A DNA stretch of 64,000 nucleotides, taken from positions 44,159,079-44,223,078 of the forward strand of contig CM049309.1 in assembly GCA_026874595.1 (NCBI GenBank), written 5' to 3'. This stretch comes from Sipunculus nudus (Eukaryota; Annelida; Sipuncula; Golfingiida; Sipunculidae). Below are positions 10,542-20,115 of the stretch, in pieces. Every line of letters begins with the position of its first letter. The first letter of the stretch is position 1. The position numbers were made by a program, and so were the translations under genes. The notes under the pieces are model-generated. The model was given only the letters and a program-made list of their open reading frames with translations, made no database searches and was not told where the DNA came from.

Positions 10542-11339
10542 CCTTCATGGTTTCAAAATGTCCTACTTAGCCTGAACGGGAGAGGCGGACTATCAGAGTG
10601 CGGATGTATAGTAACAATTCAGCTGATATTCAGGTCTCCTGACCATGTTAACCAGCCCATCATAAATAAATGGTTACAATTACAGATTTGCCCAAATTCG
10701 GAAATAACAGATATACTGAGAAATTGGAAAACTTCAGTGAGAAATATGGCCTTCTTTCCTGTTTGACTTGCATTGTGCAGTACTGCTTTGAACAGTGTTT
10801 GTCCCGGTTTATAGAGCAGTGAACTGGCAGTCGGGCAATATTTCTGCAGATCATGTATCAAAACACGCTAGTTGAAGTCAATGAACATGTGTAACAGGCA
10901 CTTCATACAATGTAATTTTAACCGGGTGCGCTCGGCGATACATGCATCAATGGCCCCCTCTCCTCAGCACAATGACCTTAAAATACTGGATTTCCTTTCT
11001 ATGAGGGCTAACTCAGAGAAATAAATGCACCTTTATCTGCCCAAGAATAACTAAAACTATAAAGATAACATTTTAATTTTCAGTCCTTATATAGAAATCG
11101 AGGGAAATGTCTAATGACAGTGTCCTAGTGTAAGCCAAAATAATAAATGATTCAAGAACTGATTGTCAGTGAAAATCAGCCATTATCTCTACTAAAATAG
11201 TAAGATAAGGTGGTAAAAAATTGTGGTCGGGAGAAGGACGGGGCTAAGTTATCACCGTGGTTGACTTCAGCAAACCTTCAGCGTTTGCTCTAAATCTGCA
11301 ATCCTAACTAGTTAAGAATTATATTTAATTGAATTTTAG
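10542..11339. other. Intergenic, no gene seen
   Basis: Ordinary AT-rich sequence. Antisense frames at 10619-10861 have no coding signal. Confidence 0.4.
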
Positions 11340-11760
11340 ACTGTCTATCTCAAAACAGTAGATAATCAGTATATGCTCCAAAGCCGCTCTCCAAACTTAA
11401 TATGAAAATATTAAATGTCGCTATGGACACTGTCTCAAAGCAGCAGCGTGTGAGCATCTGCTGAAAATGTGCTCTTGAGACAGCAGAGAAACAGCAAAAG
11501 TTGCTGCGTCAGCCTTGGCGTTTTTTCAGAAGAGCAGATTTTCAGTATATCTGCTGCAAATATATTGAGATTTAGCAAAAATAGTGCATATGCTGTATAA
11601 CTGCTGATTCTCGCACCAGACACGGAGCTGAATGGGCCAGCAGGTAGAAACATCTGCTGATTTGCTGCTCCCTTTGTCAGCATAATACGAGTATAATCAC
11701 AACAGAAATACAAAAGCCGCTGCAAAAGCAGCATATGCTGTACTTTGGTTTGGGTATTAC
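11340..11760. repeat. AGCAG/GCAGC-rich dispersed repeat, second copy
   Basis: Dense GCAGC, CTGCTG and AGCAGATTTTCAG words echo the 9.17-9.45 kb sequence (GATAATCTGCTG and TATATGCTCC occur in both). The 125-codon minus-strand frame here is a by-product of the missing stop triplets in this repeat; its leucine and cysteine runs derive from CAG/GCA reading. Confidence 0.5.
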
Positions 11761-12549
11761 TGGGTGTCTGAAATAGCGTGTCAAAATAGATGAAAAATTC
11801 AAAATTATGCATACCATCAGAAAGAACAGTGCCAGGTTTAAATAATGTTTACTTGATGGAGTCTATTTAATTTAAAACATTTTTTTGATTGATTACAGAT
11901 AAAGGATATTTGCCAATAATACTTCCTTAATACAAAATGTACAAAACGTTGAACGTGGTTCCTCACAGGTGATCAGGGTTCTTATATAAGTATTTTCTTG
12001 GAATATTCACGTGTGGTTTAAATGTATCGATTGACAACCGTGATTACAACCGTGACTCTGTATTGGTTCAATTTGAATAAAAAGGGCCTTACCCGAGTTG
12101 TGAGGAGAGTTAGAGCCTTCCTTTTGTAATACACTGATACTACTGTACTGAGCCGTTATTATAATGATTATCATCATTATTATTATTCTTAATTAATTAA
12201 TTAAATCATATGGTCGATGGCTGAGACAAAGCAATTTTCATCACGAAAGACAAAATTTACATGGCGTGAAGAACTGAAAAAAAACCAGATCAGTATGTTA
12301 TGCTGAAACGGGATCTTGTTCGCACACGGTAGCGGTCATTTGAAAATTTAAACTGATTTCTAACAGTTCTTTTCTATGTCTGTGACAGTTGAGGGGATAT
12401 TTTTACTAACCGAGATGTTCACTAGTTCTTACCCATTGACGAAATCGGTAACTCTAATCAAAGGGGCAAACCGGCGCCAGAACCCTGAAGGATTGTTATT
12501 TACAGGTGTAAACCTGTAGAACGTTCTGTTTTCTTCTGTTACCTTGTGG
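11761..12549. other. Intergenic, no feature seen
   Basis: AT-rich, with a TTATT/TTAATTAATTAA low-complexity patch near 12177-12205. No gene. Confidence 0.4.
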
Positions 12550-13043
12550 TCAGTGAAGTATGACTCGAGTCCGACTTGGACTCGAAGGTCCTGAACTCGG
12601 TCTTGTACTCGGACTCAGAGGCAAGGAAATTCGAGAACTCAGACCGAGTCCATCTCGAGTCCCGTAGGATAAAGCTCTGTCACTTACTATGAAGACTTAT
12701 GTACGTGTTCGAAATACCAACAGAATATTACGCCTATATACAAAAAGACCATATATACCAAGCTTTAGTCGGCATCGAGAGCTACAGGTCATTTAAAATT
12801 GAAGTAATAGCATGTGTTTACTAACTTAAAATTAAACCTGATTATTTTAATTTTCAGTTAAAATTTTCTTTAAAAGGGAGATTTTTCCTGACTCGGACTC
12901 GGTCTTGGACTCGTTTTCAAAGTGACTCGGACTTGAAGAAGGTGGACTTGGACTCGAACCACAAGGACTCGGACTTGGACTAGAGTGGACTGAACTCGTA
13001 CTCGCACTCGGACTCGGATGTGGTGGACTTGCCTACATCACTG
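12550..13043. mobile_element. hAT-like MITE with GACTCG/GACTTG hexamer arms (family C)
   Basis: The left end CAGTGAAGTATGACTCGAGTCC is matched inverted by the right end, which reads inwards CAGTGATGTAGGCAAGTCC. The 8-bp flanks CTTGTGGT (12542-12549) and CTTCTGAT (13044-13051) agree at 6 of 8 positions, as expected for an old hAT duplication. Both arms (12560-12660 and 12888-13030) are packed with degenerate GACTCGGACTTG hexamers, partly in opposite orientation, so they can fold back on each other. The 220-bp centre is AT-rich and unrelated. No transposase. Confidence 0.6.
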
Positions 13044-13848
13044 CTTCTGATGCAAGGTCTTTAAGGAGAATCAAGTGATTTAAAGGAGTATAGAAATGAA
13101 GTGTGTTGTAATCGTACATGATAGAAACTTAAAGTTACTTTATAGTCTTTTTCTATTAACGTTCGGGCTCTTTATGCAACTGTGAGTGATTATTCAGTAG
13201 ATATTCTATTCTAGTCTGAGGGTGGTCCAAATGTAATGAAATTTAAGGTTATTAAAGCTTTCAAGCTTGACTTACAGACACTATTTTCTGTTCATTTGCC
13301 ACAAACCAGTCTTGTTTAAGATCGAGACTCGGTACATTACTTCACAATACTTTTACAGGCAGCACACAATTGGTCAAGAATGAAACAAATTGCAAGCCTG
13401 AACCAAACGTAAATAAGTTATTAAACATTTTTGTAAGATACAAATCACACGAAGTCTCTTGAGCTCAATCTTATCTGGTGCAGGATGAATTGAGAAGTCG
13501 GCTGTCAAACTTTTGAACTGACTACTGTATTTATAGCACTGCACTAGGTGATAGTCACATACAACTTGGTCGAATTTTATTTATTTAAGTAACACATAAA
13601 ATGTACCACAAAAGCTAAAACAAAGTATTGGCTATTTGAAGACTATTGTCCCCTTCCTGGACACGGACCTGATCTATCAACTGACCATTACTTAAGCAGA
13701 ACACCATCAGCTGCCGTGTGTTTATAAATGAGATTACCAATTACCTCGGGCTCAGTCGGTCTCTTATATAACTCACGAGACATGCTAAACATTCCCATTT
13801 ATTTGACTCAAGTACATTTAGGGAAACGAAACTAAGACCAGTATAAGT

Positions 13849-13851
<3 letters not shown>
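13044..13851. other. Intergenic, no feature seen
   Basis: AT-rich sequence without a recognisable gene or repeat. Confidence 0.4.

Positions 13852-13906
<55 letters not shown>
13852..13906. repeat. (AT)n microsatellite
   Basis: Uninterrupted AT dinucleotides for about 54 bp. Confidence 0.95.
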
Positions 13907-13909
<3 letters not shown>

Positions 13910-14679
13910 TATCGAACTTATTCAGATTTGAAATATTAATATGTTTAATTTGCTTGCATGTTTAATACTTGGAAAATTAAATAATAAATTGTCGTTCGAA
14001 GTAACTGCTTATCTGCAATGCCAACCTTTGTTTTGACGAAAGAACAGTCCACAAATTATACCGGAATGTCATTGCGTTGGCGTCATTCTGGGTCGTTCTG
14101 TCGATAATTAATGGCTTTTATGGTTCTGATGGAATCAAAATGCCATTTCGGCTAAAAGGATGTGCAAGATTGCTGACGCGAAGGTGTGATTTAAAAAACA
14201 AAAGTCATCTGGTGATGACTGACAGAGATCCAGAGTGCACTCGGATTAACGTGTTAACACCGGGAAAAAGAGCGTCTTAATTACAATTGTCTCACATCAC
14301 GTCTGTAAGATCTCTTATGGTTGACGAACATTTAAATGACAGAACTCAGCGATAGTGATGAAGATCTCACAAAATCAGGTTTTCCTTAATTTTAAAAGCT
14401 CGCGGACATATTTTTTAATATTCAAAGTGCTGCGAAATGGACTCTTTCAGCTGAAAGGAGCAGCATTAATTTTTATACGTTTCAGGATATAACACGAAAT
14501 CCCTTTTTTTTTTGCTGAATATTGTTTCTTGGACAAATAAGAAGTTCTAAAATCTTTGTTTTATATTGTATCGATCACGTTTCATTTTTTTTGTTGTATT
14601 GTTTTCCCTGAAGTAAAGCTTGATTTCGACCATTCCTACAACAAGTGGTTATGCTTTGCTTGGCTTCATACTCCAGGGG
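13907..14679. other. Intergenic, no gene seen
   Basis: AT-rich. The 67-codon frame at 14077-14280 has slightly higher GC but no motif, splice signal or good start. Confidence 0.35.
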
Positions 14680-15025
14680 TTAAAATTTCGCGATTTTCAC
14701 TCTTTGGCGTTTCGCGAGGGTTCCGTTTTCGCGATCTCCCAATAAAATAGACCTATACACAGAGTATAACCATTTTCATGTGAATCAATTATATCAAATA
14801 TTATGTGCACACAATCTTATTAACAGTTTGTTAATGGCAAACAATGAAAGATCTTATTTTATTTAAAATTTCAATCTTAGAACATACACACTGTGAATGA
14901 TTATTCATAATGTCAACCTTTTACATTTCGACTTTGCCTTCAACAATAGGACCTCTAATTCACGAAGGTTTATTTTCGCGATTATTCTCATTTCGCGAAT
15001 ATCGCGAAAACAGCGAAATTCCATG
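14680..15025. repeat. TTCGCG-rich palindromic interspersed repeat
   Basis: Two clusters of TTCGCGA/TCGCGAA words (14683-14735 and 14975-15020) flank an AT-rich centre. The second includes the nested palindrome-like ATTTCGCGAATATCGCGAAA. The clusters are partly inverted relative to each other, fitting the two ends of a decayed foldback element; I could not find a target duplication. Confidence 0.45.
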
Positions 15026-15029
15026 CTGA

Positions 15030-15215
15030 TGGGGTGCCGGGGGGGGGGGGGGGGGGAGCAAGAAGGACCCTCCCCCATTACAGCTTTTTTAAAGGCTTCA
15101 AACCAATTTGTTCGGGCTTAAACCTCCTCTTTTTTCAGTCCTGAAGAACTTATTAGGGTCTTCTTATTATTCTTCCTGGATTGGACCATCACCCCCATCA
15201 CCACCCTTCAAAAAC
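15030..15215. mobile_element. Diverged second copy of MITE family B
   Basis: This shares the order of blocks with the 8.2-kb element: a long G-run (about 15039-15057), GGACCCTCCCCC, TTTTTAAAGG, TTTTTTCAGTCCTGA, TATTCTTCCTGGATTGGACC. Neither inverted end is intact, so it looks like an old, truncated insertion. Confidence 0.45.
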
Positions 15216-15248
15216 TATTGATACCCTCATGCGGAATGTGTCACTTTC

Positions 15249-15442
15249 AAGCAAATTTCAACGGCGAAATAATTTCCACCTAATTATCAAAAAGTATTTT
15301 TCTTTTTACATTTTACCTCTTACGAACCAAAGCAAAAGCATTCTTGAAGCAAATTTCACAATCGAAATTGTTTCTACCTAATTATCAAATAGCATTTTTT
15401 TTTACATTGACCTCTTACCAACCAAAGCAAAAACATTTTTGA
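15249..15442. repeat. Two-copy tandem duplication, about 97 bp
   Basis: AAGCAAATTTCA at 15249 and again at 15347 begins two units. Each continues through a CGAAAT block, ACCTAATTATCAAA, a T-rich tract, ACCTCTTACNAACCAAAGCA and ends in TTCTTG or TTTTTG. The copies are roughly 85 percent alike by eye. Confidence 0.8.
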
Positions 15443-15819
15443 AAACCCAGCCACAACTAATACACTTATTTACAGATATAATAATATTTTCAGCCGTCTC
15501 TCCCTTTGCAAAAGGAAATTGTGCTAGTCGAAGATCTTAGAAAACCCCGCCGTATCATGCCTCTTCAATGTCGATGATATTTTAGACAGATCGGGCACTG
15601 ACAAGGCGATTTCGTAGGTACAGTGCAATAACAACGCTTATGTGACAGGAAACTCTTATAAGACTTATTTAGTGGCCTTGGGGGGGGGGGGGGGAGCGAC
15701 CGTATATATAGTTCATACTGATATCCAGAAAAAAACAGAAAAAAAGAGTAAAGGATATTGAAACAGGATTTCAAGTTGACAGAACATTTCTCGACTCTCA
15801 TGTGAACATAGCTTATGTA

Positions 15820-16110
15820 GCGGTGGTGAAATATCGAATGTTTGCGTATTTAGAGCTGCAATATATGGGAGTAAAGCTTATGTAACGGTGTGAAATATCG
15901 AATGTATTCGTATGTAGAAGTGCAATATATTGGAGCAAAGCTTATGTAGCGGTGTGACGTATAGAATGTTTGCGTATTTAGAGCTGCAATATATGGGAGC
16001 AAAGCTTATGTAACGGTGTGAAATATCGAATGTATGCGTTATAAAAGTGCAATATATTAATTGGAGCAAAGCTTATGTAGCGGTGTGACATATCGAATGT
16101 ATGCGTATGT
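15820..16110. repeat. 64-bp tandem repeat with dimeric higher order
   Basis: CGAATG-type anchors occur at 15835, 15899, 15963, 16027 and 16094, giving periods of 64, 64, 64 and 67 bp. Odd units carry TTTGCGTATTTAGAGCTGC and end in TAACGGTGTGAAATAT; even units carry TATGTAGAAGTGC-like sequence and TAGCGGTGTGAC. The array is therefore an A-B-A-B pattern of a 128-bp dimer. Repeated minus-strand frames (15878-16069, 15978-16241) are artefacts of the repeat. Confidence 0.85.
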
Positions 16111-16124
16111 AAAACGCGTGTATA

Positions 16125-16345
16125 AGAACGGTAGGATATCACACATTTTATGTATGGTAGGGTAGGGATATCACACAACATATTTAAAGGAGCGTAGAAA
16201 TACCTTAAAACTTGTATAGGAGAGAGCTGGGATTCATACAACGTATGTATCTAGGGTTGTTGTCGCGGGATATCATGCAAGTTATGTATAGGAGGGCTGA
16301 AATATCATGAAACGTTTGTATATGAAGGCTGGGATATCACCCATT
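16125..16345. repeat. Degenerate roughly 42-bp repeat following the 64-bp array
   Basis: About five imperfect units built on GGGATATCAC/TCATGCAA, then a short NNACNTNTGTAT block, then AGGAGNGCTG. It abuts the 64-bp array and may be a decayed derivative of the same locus. Confidence 0.5.
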
Positions 16346-16978
16346 ATCACCTAATACTAAGTGAGATATATCCAGGCAGGTTTATCTGTCCGAAAATTAA
16401 AATCTTTATCATTACTGCTGATACGTAATGACGTGTAATGATAATATGAACACATATACCTCAGAATTTCGTTAGGCAAGCATGGCACCCTAGAATATAG
16501 AGGCCGCCTTTTGAAGTGGGCGATATTTGGGGTGAAGCGGTACTTAGAGGTCACGTGGATGTTGATAGTGAGGTTTCGTGCCCCTATTATTGTTGTAACA
16601 AAACCACACGAGGGACGTTTGATGACCACATCCGCCACGAGGACAATAAAATGACACTATTCTTCGGGATAAAACACAAATGTCTTGTAGGTCTCGCGGT
16701 GAGTTTCAAGGAGATACACGGATGAACTTAAAGAGTGAGATCACCGTCCTGGAAGAGGGCTTTTATTACTTGGGAAAATGCTGGGTCACAAGATATGTTA
16801 ATCGTCGGTTTAAAATAGAAGACAACCAGATGGTTCGCATCAAAACGAACATGACAAATTGGTTAAGATGGGCCCTTGGTGCTATCAGACCCGACCAAAA
16901 CGAGGCTAAAGATATATCAAAGGCTAGGCTATATTTAGGAGGGAAATGCAAAGTAATTCTTTTACGTAGGTTCCGTTA
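16346..16978. other. Unassigned, moderately GC-rich tract
   Basis: A + strand frame of 149 codons (16680-17129) and a shorter one at 16516-16725 cover this tract. They overlap antisense to the candidate exon at 16979-17314. The + frame looks compositionally protein-like but has no recognisable motif, so I cannot decide which strand, if any, is coding. Confidence 0.3.
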
Positions 16979-17314
16979 TTACCCCGAGAAATTTGGAGAT
17001 ATCAGTTCTGTCCAGTTCCTGTTACGCAAACCGAAAATCTTGGAAACTGCTATCAATGAAAAGATGTTTGAAGTGGCATCTAGCCATCCAATATTCCCCA
17101 GGTTAGCGTGTAATTGGGGAGCGGTGTAGCTGTCATGGGGACTGCTTTGAACTTTTGGAAACTGGCCCTTCTTGATGGTTTCTATTAAGTCGTTCCTGTT
17201 AATGCGCTCTTCCTGAACTCCCGATCTTTCACAGAGTGGTCGATACACGGAGCGGATTTTTGTTTTCTTTAGTACGTTCCAACACGGGATGCCCATCAGC
17301 ATTCTAGATATCAT
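16979..17314 (-). CDS. Candidate terminal exon of an unidentified minus-strand gene
   Basis: The exon starts directly after a TTTATTTAAG acceptor (AG at 17315-17316) with ATG at 17314 and runs 111 codons to TAA. GC is higher than the flanks. The product is mixed and soluble-looking (for example CERSGVQEERINRNDLIETI) with no motif I recognise. It joins in phase 0 to the candidate exon 17998-18171 across a 683-bp GT-AG intron, and this phase agreement is the main support. A 149-codon + strand frame overlaps; only expression or homology evidence can decide between them. Confidence 0.35.
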   Translation of the reverse strand: MISRMLMGIPCWNVLKKTKIRSVYRPLCERSGVQEERINRNDLIETIKKGQFPKVQSSPHDSYTAPQLHANLGNIGWLDATSNIFSLIAVSKIFGLRNRNWTELISPNFSG

Positions 17315-17997
17315 CTTAAATAAACCTCATTATGGGGAGAAAATGCTTAAAGAAAGAAATAACATATCATGGAAATTTAAACCATAAAATAAAAACAAAC
17401 CAATTTACTGAATATTTTTAAAAGATATTTTGACTGTAGTGACGATGCCAGGGACATTGATCATACACATAAGCAGCGTATATAAAGTCTCTGACTGGAT
17501 TTAAGTCCTGTTAATATTGTAAAATAATTTCTCTGCTGAAAGAATAGAACTGGTGCCATTCATTTAGGCCAAATCTCAACGGAAAGGCATGAAAGTAGTA
17601 AATGAAACATTATTACAACATATTTTGTATCATAGGTAATCAGTTACATATGGATCAGAAAAAAATAAAATTTAATCAAAATCACCAAGAATACCAAAGG
17701 ACATGGAAAAAATACAAGGAACAGAATGAATTAACTCGATACATCACGTTATACAAAACTAGACCTTAATTAATTGCTGTGATCATGTAAAATGCACACA
17801 CAAGAAATATGTGTGCTTCTCTTGATAATACGGTTTTACAAAATAGTGAAAATGATAGAACTGATCTTATCATTGTAATATGATTGTATCGGAGGGCGCA
17901 TGACAATTCGTGCTTGCAGTGTGGATTTTCGGTATTGTTGTAAATATAAAGAGTGGTTTTAATCTAAGTAAAAACAGAGAAGCTGAAGTACACCTAC

Positions 17998-18171
17998 CTT
18001 GGCCTCATTATTCTTGCAGTGTATCTGTTTGATACTGAAAGTCACAAGATGATTGACATCCAGACGTGCCTTGCATGAATATTGATATACTGCAGTTAAA
18101 TCGTCTGGATTTGTCATAATTCCAACATCAATCGACTCGACTTTGAACCTTGGCCCCCCAAGGTCAGCCAC
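17998..18171 (-). CDS. Candidate internal exon, unidentified minus-strand gene
   Basis: Fifty-eight codons lie between a TTAG acceptor (intron end 18172) and a strong donor AAG/GTAGGTG (intron start 17997). The frame is open throughout and reads like a folded domain: alternating hydrophobic and polar segments such as FKVESIDVGIMTNPDDLTAV and LDVNHLVTFSIKQIHC. The intron phase is 0 at the donor, matching the next candidate exon at 17314. Further upstream exons would have to lie beyond 18171; the VGAT-type exon on the opposite strand begins 350 bp away. Family unknown. Confidence 0.4.
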
Positions 18172-18521
18172 CTAAGGCATTGGGCGATGCCCCGTTTTTC
18201 AACCAAAACTAACTGAATGGACAATGTTTAGTGTGCACACTGAAGCAAACAATATGATACATTTGTATATTGCATTAAATATAGAATGACAAATACATGT
18301 ATAAAAGCAAATTTTAACAAACACTAGATATGTATGATATGTTAGAAATGAATCCAATGTTTGTTCAGATATCATAAAGTTAAATGTTTTCTCGCTGGAT
18401 ATATACTGGAGAAATAGGTTTGGTCTGGATGAACGGGATTATCTAGTAGGATTTTTTTTATTTAGTTTTGGATTTATATGATTGCTTTAACAATCATGCA
18501 TGTCTTTTTGTTTTGTTACAG
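18172..18521 (+). other. 3' part of the intron upstream of the transporter exon
   Basis: The pyrimidine-rich tract TGTCTTTTTGTTTTGTTACAG ends at 18521 and is the acceptor for the transporter exon. The open frame can be extended upstream to 18468 only by reading through this tract from a TTG, so those 18 residues are not coding. The preceding coding exon was not located in this window. Confidence 0.7.
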
Positions 18522-19715
18522 GGGATGTTCATTGTGACGTTTCCTTACACGGTTGTCGAGGGTGGTTACTGGGCGATATTTTCCATGATTCTGGTTGCCT
18601 ATATTTGCTGCTACACCGGAAAGATCCTGGTTGACTGTCTGTATGAAGAGAACCAATCAGGAATCCAAGAGCGCGTGCGAGACAGTTACGTAGGCATCGC
18701 TGAAGAGGTTTGGGGGAAAAGAATTGGCGGAAAAATCGTGAACACTGCGCAGATCATAGAGCTGTTGATGACGTGTATCCTCTACGTGTTGCTATGTGGC
18801 GACCTCATGATTGGCAGCTTCCCGAACACGCCCCTAGATCTGACGTCATGGATCATGCTAAGTTCCGTGCTGCTGCTTCCATGTGCTTTCTTAAAAAGTC
18901 TTCGTCACGTGAGCTGGTTGAGCTTCTGGTGCACGGTGGCACATATGTTCATCAACGCAATAATTATCATCTATTGCCTGACACGAGCCGGGCAATGGCA
19001 GTGGAGTGCTGTCCAGATTAAAGTAGACATATGGACATTTCCGATTTCACTTGGCATTGTGGTATTCAGCTATACATCTCAGATATTCCTTCCGACGCTT
19101 GAGGGCAACATGACCAACAAGAACAAGTTCCGCTGTATGATGCACTGGACCCATTTAGCCGCGGCCGTCTTTAAGGCAATCTTCTCCTACATTGGCTTTC
19201 TTACTTTTGGCTTTGAGACCAAAGAGGTGATCACTAACAACTTGCCCAACCGCGGAATGAGAATAACTGTCAATCTGTTCCTCGTGGCCAAGGCGCTACT
19301 TTCGTATCCGTTACCGTATTTTGCTGCAGCGGACTTGTTAGAGGCTGCCTGCTTTAAAGGTAAACCTGACACGTATTTTCCTGCGTGTTACGACTTCAAT
19401 GGGAGTTTAAAAGTTTGGGCGCTGGCTCTGAGACTTTTGCTGGTGGTGGTCACGATGCTAATGGCAATCTTCATCCCGCATTTCAATATTCTGATGGGTC
19501 TGATTGGTAGTTTTACAGGAAATATGTTGTCCCTTGTTTGGCCTTGTTACTTTCATTTACGCATCAAAGGACACCGACTACGATGGTACCAGAAAGTTCT
19601 AGATATCGGCATTATCTTGATAGGCGTAGTATTCATGATAATCGGCATCTATTACTCCACGCATGGACTGGTAAAAGCTTTTCATGGGGAGGAACCTAGA
19701 CCTTTTCAAGGTTGA
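18522..19715 (+). CDS. Vesicular inhibitory amino-acid transporter (SLC32/VGAT/UNC-47-like), terminal exon
   Basis: This exon encodes about 397 residues of a VGAT-type transporter, which loads GABA or glycine into synaptic vesicles by proton exchange. The hallmark SLC32 stretches are present in order: GMFIVTFPY at the first membrane segment, CCYTGKILVDCLYEEN, VRDSYVGIAE, AQIIELLMTCILYVLL, LLPCAFLKSLRHVS, GIVVFSYTSQIFLPTLEGNM, ETKEVITNNLP, FLVAKALLSYPLPYFAA and a C-terminal MAIFIPHFNILMGLIGS. About nine to ten membrane spans can be seen. The acceptor CAG/GGG is in phase 0 directly before GMF, the place where vertebrate SLC32A1 is, to my knowledge, also interrupted. The cytosolic N-terminus, normally about 130 residues, lies on an upstream exon not found here. 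The stop TGA is at 19713. Invertebrates can have several VGAT-like paralogues, so orthology to VGAT itself is inferred. Confidence 0.93.
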   Translation, partial: GMFIVTFPYTVVEGGYWAIFSMILVAYICCYTGKILVDCLYEENQSGIQERVRDSYVGIAEEVWGKRIGGKIVNTAQIIELLMTCILYVLLCGDLMIGSFPNTPLDLTSWIMLSSVLLLPCAFLKSLRHVSWLSFWCTVAHMFINAIIIIYCLTRAGQWQWSAVQIKVDIWTFPISLGIVVFSYTSQIFLPTLEGNMTNKNKFRCMMHWTHLAAAVFKAIFSYIGFLTFGFETKEVITNNLPNRGMRITVNLFLVAKALLSYPLPYFAAADLLEAACFKGKPDTYFPACYDFNGSLKVWALALRLLLVVVTMLMAIFIPHFNILMGLIGSFTGNMLSLVWPCYFHLRIKGHRLRWYQKVLDIGIILIGVVFMIIGIYYSTHGLVKAFHGEEPRPFQG

Positions 19716-20115
19716 ACTGAACACGTAGTGCAACGGGACCTATAGATACACGTATTACAAATACATAGTAAATGTTTAAGTATATTTTCTTTTTCTACTG
19801 ATTCCTTAAACAATAAGCTAGTGCACAAACTACGTAATACTTGATATGTTAAATAATTCAAAGAGATTTTGAAGTACTGGCATACTGAGTGAACTGGAGC
19901 CAGAAGTGTAGCCGAGGCATGCTTAAAAGGAAAAAAAATTGGTTTTGAGGGTAGGTATAAATATGTTTCGTAAAAGAATCTGTCTGAAGGAGTCGTCTCT
20001 CTTTCAAGCTTCTGACTGAAGTCCGACTTCACCGAGAGAGTAAACCTACAGAAAACGCCATGCATGCAAACCTTCCTGTTATGTTTATGTATACATTGAC
20101 GACTACGATAATAAA
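19716..20115 (+). terminator. 3' UTR and probable poly(A) signal of the transporter gene
   Basis: AT-rich sequence follows the stop; AATAAA at 20110-20115, about 395 bases downstream, is the first good candidate signal. The 139-codon antisense frame 19706-20125 has no coding character. Confidence 0.45.

Noticed and set aside
10401-10766. 121-codon frame with Pro/His/Thr runs
   Set aside because: It spans a C-run and a CA microsatellite; the flanking codons show no protein character.
11435-11812. 125-codon minus-strand frame
   Set aside because: It is produced by a CAG/GCA-rich dispersed repeat; there is no motif and no supporting splice signal.
15878-16241. Two minus-strand frames with repeated YISFAP-like words
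   Set aside because: They are translations of the 64-bp tandem repeat.
18468-18521. Upstream extension of the transporter frame by 18 codons
   Set aside because: It begins at TTG and reads through a polypyrimidine tract ending in ACAG, that is, intron sequence before the acceptor.
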